From positions 1-6,261 of the forward strand of contig JAKOSS010000767.1 in the NCBI GenBank assembly GCA_029777145.1: a stretch of DNA of 6,261 nucleotides, in the 5' to 3' direction. The stretch is from Acidobacteriota bacterium (GTDB lineage Bacteria; Acidobacteriota; Blastocatellia; Pyrinomonadales; Pyrinomonadaceae). Shown piece after piece: positions 1 through 6,181 of this stretch (positions are counted from its first letter, which is position 1; the number at the start of each line of letters is the position of its first letter). Position numbers and translations under genes: made by a program. Below the pieces are notes generated by a model. The model was not told where the DNA came from, ran no database searches, and saw only the letters and a program-made list of their open reading frames with translations.

Positions 1-1146
1 CTGGCGGATCTCGTGGTCGACGGGATGATCGCCGGCGTTGGCGGCGTACTCGTTTTTCTCCCGCAGATCCTGCTGCTGTTCCTCTTCATTTCGCTTCTCG
101 AGGATTCTGGATACATGGCTCGGGCGGCTTTCCTGCTCGACAAACTGATGTCGCGCGTCGGACTCCACGGCAAAACGTTTCTTCCGCTTGTCAGCAGTTT
201 CGCGTGCGCGATTCCCGGGATCATGGCGACGCGGACGATCGAGAATCCCAAAGACCGTTTGGTGACGATCCTGATCGCGCCGTTCATGAGTTGCTCAGCC
301 AGGCTGCCGGTCTACACGCTGATGATCGCGACGTTCTTCGCGGGACAGACAGTATTCGGTTTTGTTTCGCTCGGCGCGGTTCTGATGCTGGCGATGTACA
401 CGCTCGGGATCACTGCCGCGATCATTGTCGGCTTTATCCTCAAGAAGACGGTGCTCAAGACTTCCGCGGCGCCGTTCGTGATGGAATTGCCGCCGTACCG
501 GCTGCCCAATCTTCGCAACGTCTTTCAGAACATGTTTCTCCGCGCGTGGCTTTTCATCAAACGCGCCGGGACGGTGATCCTATCGATCTCGATCGTGCTG
601 TGGGCGCTGACCGCCTTTCCGAGATCGGGTCCGACGTACGTTCATTTAGTGAACGGCGAGAACGGCGCGCCGACCGCCGCGGAGATAAGCGCGGCGAACG
701 AAGAATTCCATAAGAGTGAGCAGATCAAGCACAGTTTTGCGGGGAAACTGGGACACGCGATCGAACCGGTCATCAGGCCGCTTGGGTTCGATTGGAAGAT
801 CGGCGTCGGCCTGATCGCCAGTTTCGCGGCCCGCGAGGTGCTGGTTTCAACGCTGAGCATAATTTACAACGTCGGAAAAGATGCCGATGAGCATTCGGAC
901 AATCTCCTGACCGCGATCAGGGAAGCGAAACGCGATGACGGAGGCAAGGTCTGGACGCCGCTGACGGCGCTGACGTTGATGGTCTTTTTCGTGTTCGCGA
1001 TGCAGTGCATGTCCACCGTCGCGGTCGTCCGGCGCGAGACGAACTCTTGGAAGTGGGCCGGATTCATGGTCGTTTACATGACCGTGCTGGCTTACGCGGC
1101 GGCCTTCGTCACGTACCAGGGCGGGCGTCTTTTGGGGTTTGAGTGA
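1..1146 (+). CDS. feoB: Ferrous iron transport protein B, C-terminal part (5' end outside window)
   Basis: This is the membrane permease half of FeoB, the GTP-driven Fe(II) importer of the inner membrane. The reading frame is open from base 1 and gives 381 residues before TGA. The N-terminal G domain and the first membrane segments lie upstream of the window. Residues about 16-33 are a hydrophobic helix, followed by the family signature LLEDSGYMARAAF (32-44). The first Gate region follows, with FACAIPG and Cys69, and then APFMSCSARLPVY (93-105) with Cys98. Both cysteines are in positions conserved in FeoB. More hydrophobic helices follow, with a polar insert at about residues 206-255 and then a second Gate-like stretch, GLIASFAAREVLVSTL. 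The last helix ends just before the stop. The small Cys-rich gene overlaps its stop codon, so the two are probably translated together. The GTG at base 13 is an internal valine, not the start. Identity is very sure; only the missing N-terminus is unknown. Confidence 0.96.
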   Translation: MADLVVDGMIAGVGGVLVFLPQILLLFLFISLLEDSGYMARAAFLLDKLMSRVGLHGKTFLPLVSSFACAIPGIMATRTIENPKDRLVTILIAPFMSCSARLPVYTLMIATFFAGQTVFGFVSLGAVLMLAMYTLGITAAIIVGFILKKTVLKTSAAPFVMELPPYRLPNLRNVFQNMFLRAWLFIKRAGTVILSISIVLWALTAFPRSGPTYVHLVNGENGAPTAAEISAANEEFHKSEQIKHSFAGKLGHAIEPVIRPLGFDWKIGVGLIASFAAREVLVSTLSIIYNVGKDADEHSDNLLTAIREAKRDDGGKVWTPLTALTLMVFFVFAMQCMSTVAVVRRETNSWKWAGFMVVYMTVLAYAAAFVTYQGGRLLGFE

Positions 1147-1286
1147 TGTTTGGGATTCAATCGATCATCGTCGTCCTGATCGTTCTCGCGGCCGTTCTTT
1201 TTATCGTCCGCGGATCTTTGAAGACCGCGCGAAAGAGTTCCGCCAAAGCTAAGTGCGGCAACGACTGCAACTGCGGTTCGCGCTGA
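1146..1286 (+). CDS. FeoB-associated Cys-rich membrane protein (46 aa)
   Basis: A very small gene starts inside the feoB stop: the A of TGA is the A of its ATG. Translation is therefore probably coupled to feoB; a GGGG run lies about 10 bases upstream of the ATG. The product has one N-terminal hydrophobic helix (residues about 4-21, IQSIIVVLIVLAAVLFIV). A basic linker with several Lys and Arg follows, then a short tail with Cys37, Cys41 and Cys43 (KCGNDCNCGSR). This matches the family named FeoB-associated Cys-rich membrane proteins, which are about 40-70 aa, single-pass and coded directly after feoB. Their exact role is not settled; a part in Fe(II) handling or as a FeoC-like partner of FeoB is inferred from position and cysteines. 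The charge pattern suggests the Cys tail is cytoplasmic. The family call rests on gene position, size, helix and Cys tail, not on long sequence similarity. Confidence 0.85.
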   Translation: MFGIQSIIVVLIVLAAVLFIVRGSLKTARKSSAKAKCGNDCNCGSR

Positions 1287-1302
1287 TTAGAACCGAGTGA
1301 GC

Positions 1303-1330
1303 TTGGATCGTGGATCTTTGATCTTTGGTT
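1303..1330. repeat. Degenerate heptad repeat in the feo-cphB gap
   Basis: Four consecutive 7-base units (TTGGATC, GTGGATC, TTTGATC, TTTGGTT) start 17 bases after the stop of the small Cys-rich gene. They belong to the same loose family as the units at 1477-1497 and 5654-5680. No stem with a T-run terminator is seen here. The rest of the 1287-1518 gap holds no credible gene. Confidence 0.6.
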
Positions 1331-1476
1331 CCGCGCCTGAATAAACCTCGAGACGCAAGGACGCCGCGGATCTGGGAAGATCGATTGGTGAGACGCCGAC
1401 GGCGGTTCGAATAATTGTTGAAACCGTTGTTCTTTGCGTTAATGTCCTACCGCTCCGTTCGCGAACTTCTTGACTA

Positions 1477-1497
1477 TTGAATCTTGAATTTTTGATC
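1477..1497. repeat. Degenerate heptad repeat upstream of cphB
   Basis: Three 7-base units (TTGAATC, TTGAATT, TTTGATC) end 21 bases before the chosen cphB start. An open frame runs back through this repeat to a TTG at 1477. The residues it would add (MNLEFLILIPESLR) are encoded by the low-complexity repeat and precede the point where cyanophycinase similarity begins, so I treat this as untranslated leader. Confidence 0.6.
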
Positions 1498-1518
1498 CTT
1501 ATCCCCGAATCTTTAAGA

Positions 1519-2373
1519 ATGACAAACCAAACCGACCGTGAGGTCTTCGGCGGACACCTGCTCGTGATCGGCGGCGCCGAGGACAAATACAACGAGCGGC
1601 GCATCTTACGCAAATTTCTCGAGCTCGCCGGCGGAGAGAATGCGAACGTTCTGATCGTACCGGTGGCATCGGATTATCCGGAATTTGCGGCGGACGTTTA
1701 CACGCAGGCTTTTCGCCATCTGGGCGTCGGCTCGCCGCGCGTCCTGCGGGTGACGTCGCGCCAGGACGCGTTTCAGGCTGATCCCGACGAACTGCTCGAC
1801 GGCGTCACCGGCGTGTTCATTTCAGGCGGAGACCAGATGCGCCTGACGTCGATCCTCGGCGGAACAAAGTTTGCGCAGAAACTCCGTGAGCTCGTCCGCG
1901 AAACAAACATCGTCCTCGCCGGAACAAGCGCCGGCGCGGCCGGAATGTCGACTTCGATGATCGTCCGCGGCGACTCGACGGCGCATGCGCAGAAGAACTC
2001 GGTGCGCTTGTCGCCCGGGCTTGGTTTTCTCAAGAACATCATCATCGACCAGCATTTCTCCGAACGCGGCCGCATCAACCGTTTGCTGACCGCCGTCTCA
2101 TACAATCCTTACAATCTCGGCGTCGGCATCGACGAAAATACCGCGATCATTCTTGATCAAAAAGGCACGCTCGAAGTTTTTGGTGACGGCACCGTGACGA
2201 TCGTCGACGGCTCCGAGATCAGCTTCAACGAGATCGCCGAAGTCGAGGACCACCGGCCGTTCGCCGTCTGCGGCGCGCAGATCCACATCCTCCGCGACGG
2301 ACTCAAGTACGACTATTTCGGCCGCAAACTCATGCCCGTCGAAAGCGAGTTCTTGCTGCCGGACATCCGATGA
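1519..2373 (+). CDS. cphB: Cyanophycinase (peptidase family S51)
   Basis: This is a cytoplasmic serine exopeptidase that degrades cyanophycin to beta-Asp-Arg dipeptides. The 284 residues from the ATG at 1519 fit the size of intracellular CphB (about 270-300), and no signal peptide is seen, unlike secreted CphE. Visible marks are VIGGAED (16-22), ISGGDQMRL (101-109), the nucleophile elbow GTSAGA with Ser137, DQHFSERGRINR (177-188) and GVGIDEN (201-207). From memory of the Synechocystis enzyme (Ser132, Gln101, Asp172, Gln173, Arg178, Arg180, Arg183), each of these residues is found here at a constant offset of +5 (Ser137, Gln106, Asp177, Gln178, Arg183, Arg185, Arg188). Catalysis and substrate binding therefore look intact. 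The start is set at 1519 because upstream codons lie in heptad repeat DNA; only a weak AAGA precedes the ATG. cphA lies downstream on the same strand, separated by the four-helix-bundle gene. Confidence 0.96.
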   Translation: MTNQTDREVFGGHLLVIGGAEDKYNERRILRKFLELAGGENANVLIVPVASDYPEFAADVYTQAFRHLGVGSPRVLRVTSRQDAFQADPDELLDGVTGVFISGGDQMRLTSILGGTKFAQKLRELVRETNIVLAGTSAGAAGMSTSMIVRGDSTAHAQKNSVRLSPGLGFLKNIIIDQHFSERGRINRLLTAVSYNPYNLGVGIDENTAIILDQKGTLEVFGDGTVTIVDGSEISFNEIAEVEDHRPFAVCGAQIHILRDGLKYDYFGRKLMPVESEFLLPDIR

Positions 2374-2378
2374 GCGAT

Positions 2379-2438
2379 GATTCCAGCGGCCGTTGGCCGA
2401 TTCCAGAATTCCAGCGGCAAGGCCGATTCCAAAATCGG
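2379..2438. repeat. GATTCC repeat cluster with short hairpins after cphB
   Basis: Starting 5 bases after the cphB stop, GATTCCA recurs three times (2379, 2399, 2425), at spacings of 20 and 26 bases. The cluster holds two perfect short stems: CGGCC-GTT-GGCCG (2387-2399) and CCGATT-CCAA-AATCGG (2423-2438). It also holds the near-palindromic CCAGAATTCCAG. No T-run follows either stem, so this is not a standard intrinsic terminator, although it could still slow or end transcription of cphB, or stabilise its mRNA 3' end. Confidence 0.6.
2396..2415. repeat. Left inverted repeat flanking the four-helix-bundle gene
   Basis: These 20 bases (GCCGATTCCA followed by GAATTCCAGC) are the reverse complement of 2982-3001 with one mismatch (19 of 20). 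The pair encloses the four-helix-bundle gene and its promoter region, about 606 bases outer edge to outer edge. This resembles the ends of a small mobile or non-autonomous cassette, but the unit also recurs locally, so it may be a dispersed intergenic repeat. Confidence 0.6.
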
Positions 2439-2464
2439 TGGCGTCAGGATCGTGTCGGGTGGTC

Positions 2465-2494
2465 TTTATACAAATGCCATACTGATGCTAAACT
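2465..2494 (+). promoter_or_regulatory. Candidate promoter for the four-helix-bundle gene
   Basis: A TTTATA (2465-2470; 4 of 6 to TTGACA) is separated by 18 bases from TAAACT (2489-2494; 4 of 6 to TATAAT), which is preceded by TGC as in an extended -10. The stretch is AT-rich against a GC-rich background and lies about 40 bases upstream of the ATG. This is consensus matching only, and the exact hexamers are uncertain; CATACT (2478-2483) is another possible -10. Confidence 0.35.
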
Positions 2495-2520
2495 CTCCGA
2501 AAAATCACACCAACACTCAC

Positions 2521-2525
2521 GGAGG
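2521..2525 (+). promoter_or_regulatory. Strong Shine-Dalgarno site
   Basis: GGAGG lies 9 bases before the ATG at 2535. It decides the start of the four-helix-bundle gene: the frame is open back to 2370, but the upstream residues come from the repeat cluster and do not resemble the family. It is the clearest ribosome binding site in the window. Confidence 0.8.
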
Positions 2526-2534
2526 AACTCACAT

Positions 2535-2927
2535 ATGTCACAGATTAGAAGGTTTGAAGACCTTGAGGTTTGGAAACTCGCAATGGATTGTGCCGAAAGA
2601 ATTTATGATGCATCGTCCAACGGAAGTTTCAGTCAGGACTTTGCTCTGCGGAATCAGATCCGATCGTCCGGTATTTCGATCTTCTCGAATATTGCGGAGG
2701 GATTCGAAAGGGATGGAAACAGGGAATTTGCAAATTTCTTGTCAATTGCGAAAGGCTCTTGCGGTGAGGCCCGTGCACAGCTGATTTTCGCAAATCGGGT
2801 TTCACATATTTCTGATCAAACACTTGCCGACATCCAGTCGCAATTGGAGGAAACCAGCCGGCAATTGTTCCGATTTCGCAATTATCTCTTGTCATCGAAC
2901 TATGACGGGCGGAAACGAATAAGTTAG
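2535..2927 (+). CDS. Four-helix-bundle protein, S23/IVS-encoded family
   Basis: A 130-residue protein of the four-helix-bundle family first described as open reading frames in 23S rRNA intervening sequences (S23-type; related to the Avd accessory protein of diversity-generating retroelements). Visible marks are the opening RRFEDLEVWKLAMDCAERIY (5-24), the core QIRSSGISIFSNIAEGFER (41-59), EFANFLSIAKGSCGEARAQL (64-83) and a final amphipathic helix at about 95-119. Length fits the family (about 115-135). Members form small helical oligomers with a basic face thought to bind nucleic acid; the cellular role is unknown. Here the gene is free-standing, with no rRNA or reverse transcriptase beside it. 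By eye it is clearly AT-richer than cphB and cphA and uses codons such as TTT, AAT and GAA more freely. It also has its own GGAGG and is bracketed by inverted repeats. Together these suggest it was inserted between the cyanophycin genes. A functional link to cyanophycin is not supported. Confidence 0.9.
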   Translation: MSQIRRFEDLEVWKLAMDCAERIYDASSNGSFSQDFALRNQIRSSGISIFSNIAEGFERDGNREFANFLSIAKGSCGEARAQLIFANRVSHISDQTLADIQSQLEETSRQLFRFRNYLLSSNYDGRKRIS

Positions 2928-2950
2928 TTCTTGATTCTGCATTCGGCATC

Positions 2951-2998
2951 CGGAACGGCTGGAATCTTGGAATCCGGTACGGCTGGAATTTTGGAATC
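2951..2998. repeat. 24-bp tandem duplication upstream of cphA
   Basis: Two adjacent 24-base units (2951-2974 and 2975-2998) differ at two positions (22 of 24 identical). Each has the form CGG-A/T-ACGGCTGGAAT followed by C/T-TTGGAATC. The second unit overlaps the right inverted repeat. The array ends 28 bases before the cphA ATG and so lies in the presumed leader of that gene. Confidence 0.8.
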
Positions 2999-3001
2999 GG
3001 C
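2982..3001. repeat. Right inverted repeat flanking the four-helix-bundle gene
   Basis: GCTGGAATTT followed by TGGAATCGGC is the reverse complement of 2396-2415 with one mismatch. It starts 54 bases after the stop of the four-helix-bundle gene and ends 25 bases before cphA. The match does not extend well beyond the 20-base core. Confidence 0.6.
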
Positions 3002-3026
3002 GGCAAATTGAAAATCGCAAATAACC

Positions 3027-5654
3027 ATGGAGATTCTCGACCTTCGGACCCTGAGAGGGCCAAATTACTGGAGCGGATACTGGAAGAAGCTGATCATTAT
3101 GCGGCTCGACATCGGCGAGTACGAAGATCGGCCCTCGAACAAGATCCGCGGGTTTTACCGGCGCATGAACGAAGTCATGCCGTCGCTTTATTCGCACGGC
3201 TGCAGCTACGGCGAAGAAGGCGGATTCCTCAAGCGTGTCAAACGCGGGACTTGGGCAGGGCACATCATCGAGCACTTCGCGCTTGAACTTCAGACCCTCG
3301 CCGGGATGGACGTCGGATACGGACGCACGCGCGAGACCAGCGAACGCGGCATCTACAACGTCGTTTTTGCGTACATGGAAGAGGAGGTCGGCCGCTACGC
3401 GGGCCGCGCCGCCGTGCGGCTGTTTCTCGATCTTGCGGAAAGCGGCAAAAAGATAGACGCGATCAAGGCCGAACTGGCGAAAGAGATCCAGGAAATGCGC
3501 GAGATCCGCGAAGAGGTCCGTTTCGGCCCGTCGACCGGATCGATCGTCGAAGAAGCCGAATCGCGCGACATCCCGTTCATCCGGCTCAACGAGCAATCGC
3601 TCGTGCAGCTCGGATTCGGCGTCAATCAGAAACGGATCCAGGCGACGACGACCTCGCAGACGAACATGATCTCGGTCGATATCGCCGGTGACAAGAGCGC
3701 CACCAAGAAGCTTCTCGGCGACATGGGCGTGCCGGTCCCGCGCGGCTACGAGATCCGCCACGAAGAAGAGCTTGAACGAACCGTCGAGCGCGTCGGATTT
3801 CCGGTCGTCATCAAGCCGCTCGACGGCAATCACGGAAAAGGCGCGACCGTCGGGATCACGAGCATGGAAGACGCGCACACGGCATTCGCGAAGGCGAAAG
3901 AATATTCGCGGTGGGTGATCGTCGAAAAGCAGCTGATCGGCAACGACTTCCGCGCGCTCGTCGTCAACAATCGACTGATCGCTGTTGCCGAGCGTGTCCC
4001 GGCGCATGTCGTCGGCGACGGCAGATCGACGATCCAGGAACTGATCGACAAGACCAATGAGGATCCACGGCGCGGTTACGGGCACGAGAACGTGCTCACG
4101 CAGATCACGATCGACCAGCAGACCGAACGGCTGATAAAGGCAAAGAAATATACGCTCGAAACGGTGATGCCGAAGGGCGAACTGCTTTATCTCAAGACGA
4201 CCGCGAACATCTCGACGGGTGGCACGGCGATCGACCGGACCGACGAGGTCCATCCCGAGAACGTCTTTCTTTTCGAACGCATCGCGCGGATCATCGGGCT
4301 CGACATCGCGGGCATCGACGTCATCGCGCCGAACGTCTCCGAGCAACTGAGCGAGAACGGCGGCGGAATCATTGAGGTCAACGCCGCACCGGGTTTCCGG
4401 ATGCACCTGGCACCGAGCGAAGGCATCGGACGCAACGTCGCCGAGCATGTCGTCGACATGTTGTTCCCGCCGGGAACGCCTTCGCGCGTGCCGATCTTCT
4501 CGATCACCGGGACGAACGGCAAAACGACGACGACGAGGCTCATCGCGCACATTCTCAAGAACAGCGGAAAGACCGTCGGGTTCACGACGACCGACGGAAC
4601 GTACATCGGAAACAATCAGATCGTCACCGGCGACAACACGGGTCCGGTTTCGGCGCAGCTTGTCCTGCGTGACCCGACGGTCGAGGTCGCCGTGCTCGAA
4701 ACGGCCCGCGGCGGGATCATCCGCGCCGGACTCGGTTTTGATCATTGCGACGTCGGCGTCGTCATGAACATCGCCGCTGATCATCTGGGCCTGAAGGACG
4801 TCAATACTCTCGAGGATCTGGCGCGCGTCAAATCGGTCGTTCCGCGATCGGTAAACAAGAAGGGGTTCGCCGTACTGAACGCCGAAGACCCGCTGGTTTA
4901 CGGCATGAAGGAGCTCGTGGACGGCAATCTCGTCTATTTCTCGATGAACGAGAATCATCCGAACATCGAGCGCCAGGCGCGTCGCGGACGCGTTTCGTGC
5001 GTCTTCGAGAACGGCTATGTCACGATCCTGAAAGGCAAGTGGAAGGTGCGGATCGAGAAGGCGATCAACATTCCGCTGACCTACGGCGGCCGCGCCGAAT
5101 TCATGATCCAGAACGTGCTCGCGGCGACGCTCGCGTGTTTTGTTCACGGCGTTTCGCTCGAGGACATCCGCGTAGGGCTGACGACGTTCACGCCGTCGGT
5201 TGCGCAGACTCCGGGCCGCCTGAACTTCATCGAGATCGGCGACCTTACCGTTCTGATGGACTTCGCGCACAACCCGGCGGGTTTCACGGGACTTCAGAAC
5301 TTCATCGGAAAGCTCAACTTCAAACACAAGACGGGTTTGCTGTCGGGCGTCGGCGACCGCCGCGACGAGGATATCCGCGAGATGGGCAGACTCGCCGGGC
5401 AGACATTCGACAAGATCATCATCCGGCGGGGCGATTACCTGCGCGGACGGTCTGAAAAAGAGGTCCTCGCGCTTCTGCAAAAGGGAATCAAGGCAAGCAA
5501 GATGAACCCGGTCGTCGAGATCGTCCCCGAAACGAAAGAAGCCATCTATCATGCGTTCAAGAAGGCAAAGAAGGGCGAGTTGGTAGCGATCCTTGCGGAT
5601 TCCGTCGACAAGGACATCGCGATCGTCAAGCAATACAGAGACGAACAAATTTAG
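3027..5654 (+). CDS. cphA: Cyanophycin synthetase
   Basis: CphA builds cyanophycin in the cytoplasm, using ATP to add Asp to the backbone and then Arg to each Asp side chain. The 875 residues are full length for the family. The N domain (1-160) opens with LRTLRGPNYWS, a typical start; it contains GHIIEHFALELQ with Glu82, the position reported as a primer-making hydrolase site in Synechocystis CphA1. The ATP-grasp domain (about 215-480) shows SATKKLLGDMGVPVPRG (224-240), VIKPLDGNHGKG with Lys263 (261-272), EKQLIGNDFR (300-309) and IIEVNAAPGFRMH (448-460). The Mur-ligase-like domain (about 488-875) shows TGTNGKTTTTR (494-504), ETARGGIIRAG (558-568), NIAADHLG (581-588) and MDFAHNPAG (744-752). 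No key residue appears lost. The ATG lacks a clear Shine-Dalgarno sequence; the leader is AT-rich heptad sequence. cphB lies upstream, with the four-helix-bundle gene between them. Confidence 0.97.
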   Translation: MEILDLRTLRGPNYWSGYWKKLIIMRLDIGEYEDRPSNKIRGFYRRMNEVMPSLYSHGCSYGEEGGFLKRVKRGTWAGHIIEHFALELQTLAGMDVGYGRTRETSERGIYNVVFAYMEEEVGRYAGRAAVRLFLDLAESGKKIDAIKAELAKEIQEMREIREEVRFGPSTGSIVEEAESRDIPFIRLNEQSLVQLGFGVNQKRIQATTTSQTNMISVDIAGDKSATKKLLGDMGVPVPRGYEIRHEEELERTVERVGFPVVIKPLDGNHGKGATVGITSMEDAHTAFAKAKEYSRWVIVEKQLIGNDFRALVVNNRLIAVAERVPAHVVGDGRSTIQELIDKTNEDPRRGYGHENVLTQITIDQQTERLIKAKKYTLETVMPKGELLYLKTTANISTGGTAIDRTDEVHPENVFLFERIARIIGLDIAGIDVIAPNVSEQLSENGGGIIEVNAAPGFRMHLAPSEGIGRNVAEHVVDMLFPPGTPSRVPIFSITGTNGKTTTTRLIAHILKNSGKTVGFTTTDGTYIGNNQIVTGDNTGPVSAQLVLRDPTVEVAVLETARGGIIRAGLGFDHCDVGVVMNIAADHLGLKDVNTLEDLARVKSVVPRSVNKKGFAVLNAEDPLVYGMKELVDGNLVYFSMNENHPNIERQARRGRVSCVFENGYVTILKGKWKVRIEKAINIPLTYGGRAEFMIQNVLAATLACFVHGVSLEDIRVGLTTFTPSVAQTPGRLNFIEIGDLTVLMDFAHNPAGFTGLQNFIGKLNFKHKTGLLSGVGDRRDEDIREMGRLAGQTFDKIIIRRGDYLRGRSEKEVLALLQKGIKASKMNPVVEIVPETKEAIYHAFKKAKKGELVAILADSVDKDIAIVKQYRDEQI

Positions 5655-5680
5655 ATTTTTGATTTTGGATTTTGGATTGG
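5654..5680. repeat. GATTTTG heptad run at the cphA stop
   Basis: Directly overlapping the last base of the cphA stop are GATTTTT, GATTTTG, GATTTTG and a partial GATTGG, in exact 7-base phase. The same kind of unit occurs in the other intergenic gaps. Further on, TTTGGAGTTCCGC occurs twice (5681-5693 and 5711-5723). Confidence 0.75.
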
Positions 5681-5719
5681 TTTGGAGTTCCGCGGTTTGG
5701 TGTCGCGCGGTTTGGAGTT

Positions 5720-5733
5720 CCGCCTTCAGGCGG
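5720..5733 (+). terminator. GC-rich hairpin, possible cphA terminator or REP-like element
   Basis: CCGCC-TTCA-GGCGG forms a perfect 5-bp stem with a 4-base loop (a sixth T-A pair could form inside), 65 bases after the cphA stop. It is followed by CCTTTGCTTTT, a broken rather than clean T-run. It may end cphA transcription, but the sequence also looks like a dispersed intergenic palindrome, so function is uncertain. Confidence 0.35.
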
Positions 5734-5751
5734 CCTTTGCTTTTGATATTA

Positions 5752-6120
5752 GCCGCGGATTACGCGAATCAAGTCTTCCTGATTGGTCTGATTGGTGCGA
5801 TTCGCGGCGACCATTCTTTAGCGGACGCCGTCCCGGAAATATCTTTTCGCGTCCTTTCGCGTTCTTTCGCGGTCAAAAAGCTTTGCAGATCATTCAAGCC
5901 GCGGATCGCGCGGATGACGCGGATCAGATCATTCTGATTGGTGCAATTCGTGAAATTCGCGGCGAACATTGTTTAGCGGACGCCGTCCCGGAAATGTCTT
6001 TTCGCGTTCTTTCGCGTCCTTTCGCGGTCAAAAAGCTCTGCAGATCATTCAAGCTGCGGATTGCGCGGATTACGCGGATCAAGTCTTCCTGATTGGTGAA
6101 ATTCGTGAAATTCGTGGCGA
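5752..6120. repeat. Array of about 155-bp direct repeats
   Basis: Two near-full units and a partial third lie head to tail: 5752-5897 (146 bases), 5898-6052 (155) and 6053-6120 (68, cut off). The first unit is shorter mainly because it has one 9-base step fewer in the CGCGGAT part; other 9-base steps differ between copies. Each full unit holds three kinds of subrepeat: a 9-base GCGGATNNC type (5901-5927; 6056-6082), an ATTCGTGAA type in 9-base steps (6097-6114), and a 10-base TTTCGCGTYC type in three copies (5845-5874; 6000-6029). Open frames crossing the array on both strands reflect the absence of stops in repeat DNA and look unlike proteins. With the flanking heptads this fills the 562-base gap 5655-6216, where I see no gene. 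Confidence 0.9.
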
Positions 6121-6181
6121 TCTAACTCCGCGTTGGTCACGCGTAAACACGTAACTCATACAAGTCGGCGAAGTTCCACGA

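Noticed and set aside
1470..1498. A promoter for cphB with TTGACT (1470-1475) as -35
   Set aside because: The -35 match is good, but no hexamer at 16-18 bases resembles a -10, and the region is heptad repeat, so a chance match is likely.
1477..1518. An upstream TTG start that would lengthen cyanophycinase by 14 residues
   Set aside because: The added residues come from the heptad repeat and are not part of the family fold; the ATG at 1519 directly precedes the conserved part.
2370..2534. An N-terminal extension of the four-helix-bundle protein overlapping the cphB stop
   Set aside because: The extension is translated repeat and promoter sequence; the GGAGG at 2521 and the family N-terminus both place the start at 2535.
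2535..2927. An Avd protein of a diversity-generating retroelement or an rRNA intervening sequence
   Set aside because: No reverse transcriptase, template/variable repeat pair or 23S rRNA sequence is present; the flanking genes are protein-coding.
2892..5648. A 918-codon open frame on the - strand, antisense to all of cphA
   Set aside because: It mirrors cphA codon use in a GC-rich gene, where complementary frames often lack stops. Its product is Arg/Asp/Val-rich low-grade sequence with no recognised domain, while the + strand encodes a complete conserved enzyme.
5593..6154. Several overlapping open frames of 60-136 codons downstream of cphA on both strands
   Set aside because: They run through the 155-bp repeat array, repeat themselves internally with the DNA period, and resemble no protein family.
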